From JALHVH01 sp964544265 (lineage in GTDB: Bacteria; Acidobacteriota; Aminicenantia; Aminicenantales; Saccharicenantaceae), in contig CAZJBD010000015.1 in the NCBI GenBank assembly GCA_964544265.1, forward strand, positions 1 to 25,155: DNA of 25,155 nt, in the 5' to 3' direction. Of the stretch, positions 21,697 to 25,155 are shown one piece after another; position 1 is the first letter of the stretch; the number at the start of each line of letters is the position of its first letter. The notes below the pieces were generated by a model, which did no database searches, was not told where the DNA came from, and worked only from the letters and a program-made list of their open reading frames with translations. The translations under genes and the position numbers were made by a program.

Positions 21697-24171
21697 TCAC
21701 TCGTATCGGATGCTGTCAACGGGATTTCGTAGGGCTGCTTTCGCGGAAAGATAGAGGATCGTCAAAACCGCGATGAGGATCGAGGCCAGCCAGGCGAGGA
21801 TGAAATAAGGGAAACCTATCCCGATCCTGTAAGGGTATTTCTCAAGCACGCGTTTCATCGAGAAGAAAACGACCGGCCAGGCGATGATATTAGCCAGCGA
21901 GATCAGGAGGATGAATTCCCTGGTTGCCAGAACCACGATTTGTTTCGCGCTGGCGCCCAGCACCTTGCGAATCCCGATCTCCTTGAACCGGCGGCTCAGG
22001 GTAACCGAGGTCAGCCCAAAAATCCCGAGGCAGGCCAGCAATAGGCTCAAGCCGGAGGCGTGACGAACGATTGTACTCCATCGTTTTTCCTGGTCGTAGA
22101 GTCCTTTGAGCGCCTCGTCCTGGAAGTAACTGACGAACGGTTTATCCGGCCGGATTCTTCCCCAGGCTTTCCTCAGAACCGACAAGGATTCTTGGACCCG
22201 CCCCGAATCGATACGGACGATGATGCGACTGAACGTGTTCCGCCTCGGGGAGGAGCTCTCTCCAACGTAAAGGACAAGAGGTTCGATCGCTCTCCGCAAA
22301 GACTCGAAGTGGCAGTCTTTTATGACTCCTATGATTCTGCGGTCGTAGGGGAACCCTTTGGAGGGATCGCCCAGCGTTTCCCCCAAGCGGAAATTGGGCC
22401 CCAGTTGCTTGACAAGCTGCTCGTTCACGATGAGGGCGTCGCGGTCGGACAAGGCGTTGGACGAAAAATCCCGGCCTTCGATCAGACGGCATTTCATCGT
22501 CGTCAGAAAATGGGAATCAACTCGATTAAACCGGTATCTCATCTCCCGTCCGTCGAACTCAAGCATCGAACTTGGGAGGAACAACCCGAATTCCCTATTG
22601 CTGGCTGTTGCTGTCTGAACCTGGCTTCGGGAAATGACCTCGTTCCGGAACCGCTGATAGATCCTTTCGGATTCAAGAGGTTCGTTTTCTTGGGTCAAGA
22701 CGACGACCAGGCCGTCGCTGACATATCCAGGGTCCTTATCCCTCATGAACGTTACCTGCCGGCCCAGGATGACCGCCGAAAGGCCGAGAGTCACGGAGAG
22801 GGCGAACTGGATCACAACGAGCCCCTTGGTTAAGGCCGTCTTGCCTCCGATTTTCAGTTTTCCCCTGATGATGTCCACGGGACGAAAGGAGGACATGACC
22901 GCGGCGGGATAGCTCCCGGCGAGGACGGCCGTAAAAACGGCAATGCCCAAAACGAACAGCCAATGAGCGCCTCTCCATAGTGTCGAAAGGGATAGCTGTT
23001 TTTCGGACAAAGCGTTGAACGTGGGGATCATGAACTCTGTGAACAGGAGGCCCAAAAGGATCGCCAGAAAGCTGATCCCCAGGGTCTCCCAGGTGAATTG
23101 TCTCAAGAGTTCTTTTCTTTCCGCGCCGAGCACCTTGCGGACGCCCACCTCCACGGACCGCGTCGAGGCCGATCCGACGGAGAGGTTTATGAAGTTGACA
23201 CAGGCGATTAACAGAATGGCCAGGGCTATGGCCGAAAGAAGGTAAGACGTCGACAGGCTGGCCGCTCCAGACAAACGGGTGTCGAGATGCATGTCCTCGA
23301 TGCTCTGAAGCCCGAACGTAAAGAGATCGTGCCCCTCCTCATGATATTTTTTGAGCGTCGCACCGAGATACTGCCGGCAGAATCCATCCAATTTCGGCCT
23401 GACTTGGTCAGGGGTCACGTTCGGTCGGAGCTGGACGAAGAGGGGGCAATACCACCTTCCCCAATCGCTGAGGATACCGGGTTCGTTCGTTTCAACCGGG
23501 AGATTCCCGAAATGAATGAGAATATCGAACTGGAGGGTCGAGTTGGCCGGAGCATCCCGGACGACACCGGTCACGACGTAGTCTTTGCTCAACTGACCAT
23601 AGGTAATCGTCAGAGTCTGTCCCAGGGGATCTTTTTTGCCGAAATATTTCAGCGCGCGCGACGCAGTCAGGACAAGATTATGCTCGTCGGCAAGAGCCCG
23701 CCGCGGATCTCCTTCGATAAGAGGGAAGGTGAACATCTCCAAGAAGGCCGGATCGACCATGGTGAGAGTCTCGTTGAACGTCTTGTCTCTGTACCTGACG
23801 GTTCCCCGGCCTTCCACGAACCGGCTCTGGCGGGCGACTTCGGGGACGGACCGGATGAGTTCCGGCCCGACAGGGGTAGGAATAAACTGCTGGCGGCCCG
23901 TTTCCTTGCCGGAATCCTCGTTGAATTGGACCTGGACGAGGCGGAAGAGCTCATTGTTGTTTTTATGAAAATTGTCGAAGGACAGCTCGTCCGTGATGAA
24001 GAGATAGATGAATAGGCAGGAGGCTATCCCCAAAGATAATCCGAGAATCTTTATAAACGACAATCCCCTATATCTCAAGATATGTCTGAACGCGACTTTC
24101 AAATAGTTTCCCAGCATCATCATGTTTCGAAATGGGGGAGCACTCTTTTCAGGCATTATGAAAGAATTCAT
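21697..24171 (-). CDS. FtsX/MacB-type ABC permease, duplicated, without ATPase domain
   Basis: The 824-residue protein contains two MacB periplasmic plus FtsX permease units. The first membrane helix (ILGLSLGIASCLFIYLFITDELSFD) is followed by a large periplasmic domain. Then come helices around SAIALAILLIACVNFINLSV, ISFLAILLGLLF and WLFVLGIAVFTAVLAG, with the coupling motif VGVRKVLGAERKELL. The second unit ends with another coupling motif (IGIRKVLGASAKQIV) and final helices. ATPase subunits must come from elsewhere. Starts at 24171 and at 24123/24120/24117 (the last giving MLGNYLKVAFRH, which aligns with the paralogue at 24734) all lack a clear ribosome binding site. It is divergent from the PadR gene and may be regulated by it. 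Confidence 0.88.
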   Translation of the reverse strand: MNSFIMPEKSAPPFRNMMMLGNYLKVAFRHILRYRGLSFIKILGLSLGIASCLFIYLFITDELSFDNFHKNNNELFRLVQVQFNEDSGKETGRQQFIPTPVGPELIRSVPEVARQSRFVEGRGTVRYRDKTFNETLTMVDPAFLEMFTFPLIEGDPRRALADEHNLVLTASRALKYFGKKDPLGQTLTITYGQLSKDYVVTGVVRDAPANSTLQFDILIHFGNLPVETNEPGILSDWGRWYCPLFVQLRPNVTPDQVRPKLDGFCRQYLGATLKKYHEEGHDLFTFGLQSIEDMHLDTRLSGAASLSTSYLLSAIALAILLIACVNFINLSVGSASTRSVEVGVRKVLGAERKELLRQFTWETLGISFLAILLGLLFTEFMIPTFNALSEKQLSLSTLWRGAHWLFVLGIAVFTAVLAGSYPAAVMSSFRPVDIIRGKLKIGGKTALTKGLVVIQFALSVTLGLSAVILGRQVTFMRDKDPGYVSDGLVVVLTQENEPLESERIYQRFRNEVISRSQVQTATASNREFGLFLPSSMLEFDGREMRYRFNRVDSHFLTTMKCRLIEGRDFSSNALSDRDALIVNEQLVKQLGPNFRLGETLGDPSKGFPYDRRIIGVIKDCHFESLRRAIEPLVLYVGESSSPRRNTFSRIIVRIDSGRVQESLSVLRKAWGRIRPDKPFVSYFQDEALKGLYDQEKRWSTIVRHASGLSLLLACLGIFGLTSVTLSRRFKEIGIRKVLGASAKQIVVLATREFILLISLANIIAWPVVFFSMKRVLEKYPYRIGIGFPYFILAWLASILIAVLTILYLSAKAALRNPVDSIRYE

Positions 24172-24357
24172 AGCAAAGTCCGTGCCAAATCATATAAGGA
24201 CTTATGGGCGCGGTCCCACCCGAAGATGTCCGCTTCGGAACAGTTTCTATCCGTTATCGGACAGTCCATTTCATGCAGACCTGCCTGATTGCTGCCTTCG
24301 GTTTTAAAAGCATAAAGAAAAATGAAACTTTTTTGAGGCCGGAGTCGTATAAGGAAA

Positions 24358-24390
24358 TGATAATATCACTGAATTTCAGTATTATTATCA
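24358..24390. promoter_or_regulatory. 33-bp dyad in front of the PadR gene (candidate PadR operator)
   Basis: Outer arms TGATAATA (24358-24365) and TATTATCA (24383-24390) are perfectly complementary, and the centre CTGAATTTCAG (24369-24379) is a perfect palindrome around one base. Three bases on each side between them are imperfect. The dyad ends directly before the GGAG ribosome binding site of padR, where a bound repressor would block its own expression and perhaps the divergent permease. Assignment to PadR is by position. Confidence 0.6.
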
Positions 24391-24401
24391 GGAGCGAACG
24401 T

Positions 24402-24737
24402 ATGAGAGAACTGACAAAAACCGAGGAAATCCTCCTGGTGACGATCTGGCGCCTGAAAAAAGAGGCTTACGGGGTAAAGATCCGCCAGCATATCTCGCGA
24501 GCCTTGGGAAAAGAATTCACCTATGGGAATCTCTACAGCGCCCTTCACCAACTGACGGCTAAAAAATACGTCATAACGAACATCGGAGAGACCGTCCCCT
24601 CCCGGCGAGGACGGCGGAGGATTTTCTACGCCCTATCTCCCGACGGGTTCAGGGCCCTGGAGAGCGCTCGGGAAGTGAACGACAAGCTCTGGATGGGAAT
24701 ACCTCGCTTTGCCTTGAATAACGAGAAAAAAGGATGA
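24402..24737 (+). CDS. PadR-family transcriptional regulator
   Basis: The 111-residue protein begins MRELTKTEEILLVTIWRLKKEAYGVKI. The PadR winged helix follows: the recognition region is FTYGNLYSALHQLTAKKYV (residues 45-63) and the wing is GRRRIFYALSPDG (about 75-87) with a basic SRRGRRR turn. A short C-terminal helix serves for dimerisation. The start at 24402 has GGAG (24391-24394) upstream; a longer frame back to 24204 would run through the operator dyad and is unlikely. It overlaps the next permease gene by four bases (ATGA) and is divergent from its paralogue, the usual arrangement for PadR with FtsX-type permeases in Acidobacteriota-like genomes. Confidence 0.9.
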   Translation: MRELTKTEEILLVTIWRLKKEAYGVKIRQHISRALGKEFTYGNLYSALHQLTAKKYVITNIGETVPSRRGRRRIFYALSPDGFRALESAREVNDKLWMGIPRFALNNEKKG

Positions 24738-25155
24738 AACGCCGCCCGACCCGTCCCCCGAAAATCGCCGGGTGGCTCGTGAAGTTGGCCGCCCGCGGCG
24801 AGGACGCCTTCGCCGTCCTGGGGGATTTTGATGAGGAATACGCCGAGCTGGCCCAGACCCGCGGACGCGCCCGGGCCGCGGCTTGGTACTGGCGCCAGGG
24901 TCTGCGGACTTTACCCGTGCTGCTGGGCGACTTCGTCTATTGGAGGACGATCATGTTTAAAAACTACCTGAAAATTGCTTTTCGGAACATCCGCAAACAG
25001 AGGGGCTACGCCTTTATCAACATCGCCGGCTGGGCCGTCGGGATGACGGTTTGCGCCCTGATCCTCCTTTGGGTCCAGGAGGAACTGAGCTTTGACCGCT
25101 TTCACCAAAACGCGGACCGGATTTACCGGCTGACCATCGACGCCCATATTGGAAC
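24734..25155 (+). CDS. FtsX/MacB-type permease with N-terminal prefix domain (partial, cut by window end)
   Basis: The first 140 residues are visible. Residues 1-73 are a soluble prefix (ARGEDAFAVLGDFDEEYAEL, then a WYWRQGLRTLP segment) like the permease prefix domains of orphan permeases that accompany PadR regulators. From 74 (MFKNYLKIAFRNIRKQRGYA) it is an FtsX-type permease with a first membrane helix (about 92-114) and the ELSFDRFHQNADRIYRL motif. That part is clearly paralogous to the start of the gene at 21697-24171. The ATG overlaps the padR stop, so the two are co-translated. The frame is open at the end of the window. Confidence 0.88.
   Translation, partial: MKRRPTRPPKIAGWLVKLAARGEDAFAVLGDFDEEYAELAQTRGRARAAAWYWRQGLRTLPVLLGDFVYWRTIMFKNYLKIAFRNIRKQRGYAFINIAGWAVGMTVCALILLWVQEELSFDRFHQNADRIYRLTIDAHIG

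Noticed and set aside
22060..24015. Long plus-strand open frames opposite the FtsX permease gene
   Set aside because: They are antisense shadows of a strongly supported permease and encode arginine/proline-rich nonsense.

Overview
The window is a chromosomal segment of a moderately GC-rich, probably anaerobic bacterium. The gene families fit Acidobacteriota or Candidatus Aminicenantes best. These include ATPase-less FtsX/MacB-type permeases paired with a PadR regulator, a BlaI/M56 pair, a DUF39 plus UPF0280 homocysteine pair, DUF4416, iron-sulfur proteins, a GH78 rhamnosidase and a TonB-dependent receptor. The phylum is an inference from gene content. No 16S rRNA or other marker gene is present.

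Layout. From 1 to 1840 (minus strand) a D-lyxose isomerase-like cupin is followed by a uroporphyrinogen-decarboxylase-fold protein, and possibly by the first codons of another gene at the edge. Divergent from these, 1935-8759 (plus strand) is a tight run of seven genes: NCS1 permease, small two-helix membrane protein, Tat-type CrtI-like flavoprotein, exported class C beta-lactamase-fold hydrolase, exported NTF2-like protein, winged-helix/polyferredoxin protein and DUF4416. No known pathway matches this set. From 8782 to 14786 (minus strand) lie ribokinase, then DUF39-ferredoxin and UPF0280 (homocysteine from sulfide), then GH78 alpha-L-rhamnosidase. The homocysteine pair has its own promoter and a roughly 200-nt, highly structured 5' leader.

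A tRNA-Ala(GGC) with a clear promoter follows (14966-15041), then an M19 dipeptidase with a non-standard start, then a BlaI/M56 signalling pair. The BlaI promoter overlaps four phased operator half-sites, and its predicted transcript is leaderless. An 86-bp dispersed repeat occurs after the tRNA and again after the M56 gene.

From 18170 to 21640 the region is eroded. It contains a 3' remnant of an M23 peptidase with its terminator, a metallo-beta-lactamase-fold remnant, an intact PD40 propeller gene, a TonB receptor lacking its 5' half, and a 5'-truncated helical-repeat gene. The last two point away from a common breakpoint near 21.3 kb. The window ends with two paralogous FtsX-type permease genes flanking a PadR regulator, with a long dyad in front of padR.

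The signals I consider most novel are the structured leader of the homocysteine operon, the phased operator/leaderless promoter of the BlaI/M56 pair, and the unassigned seven-gene operon.
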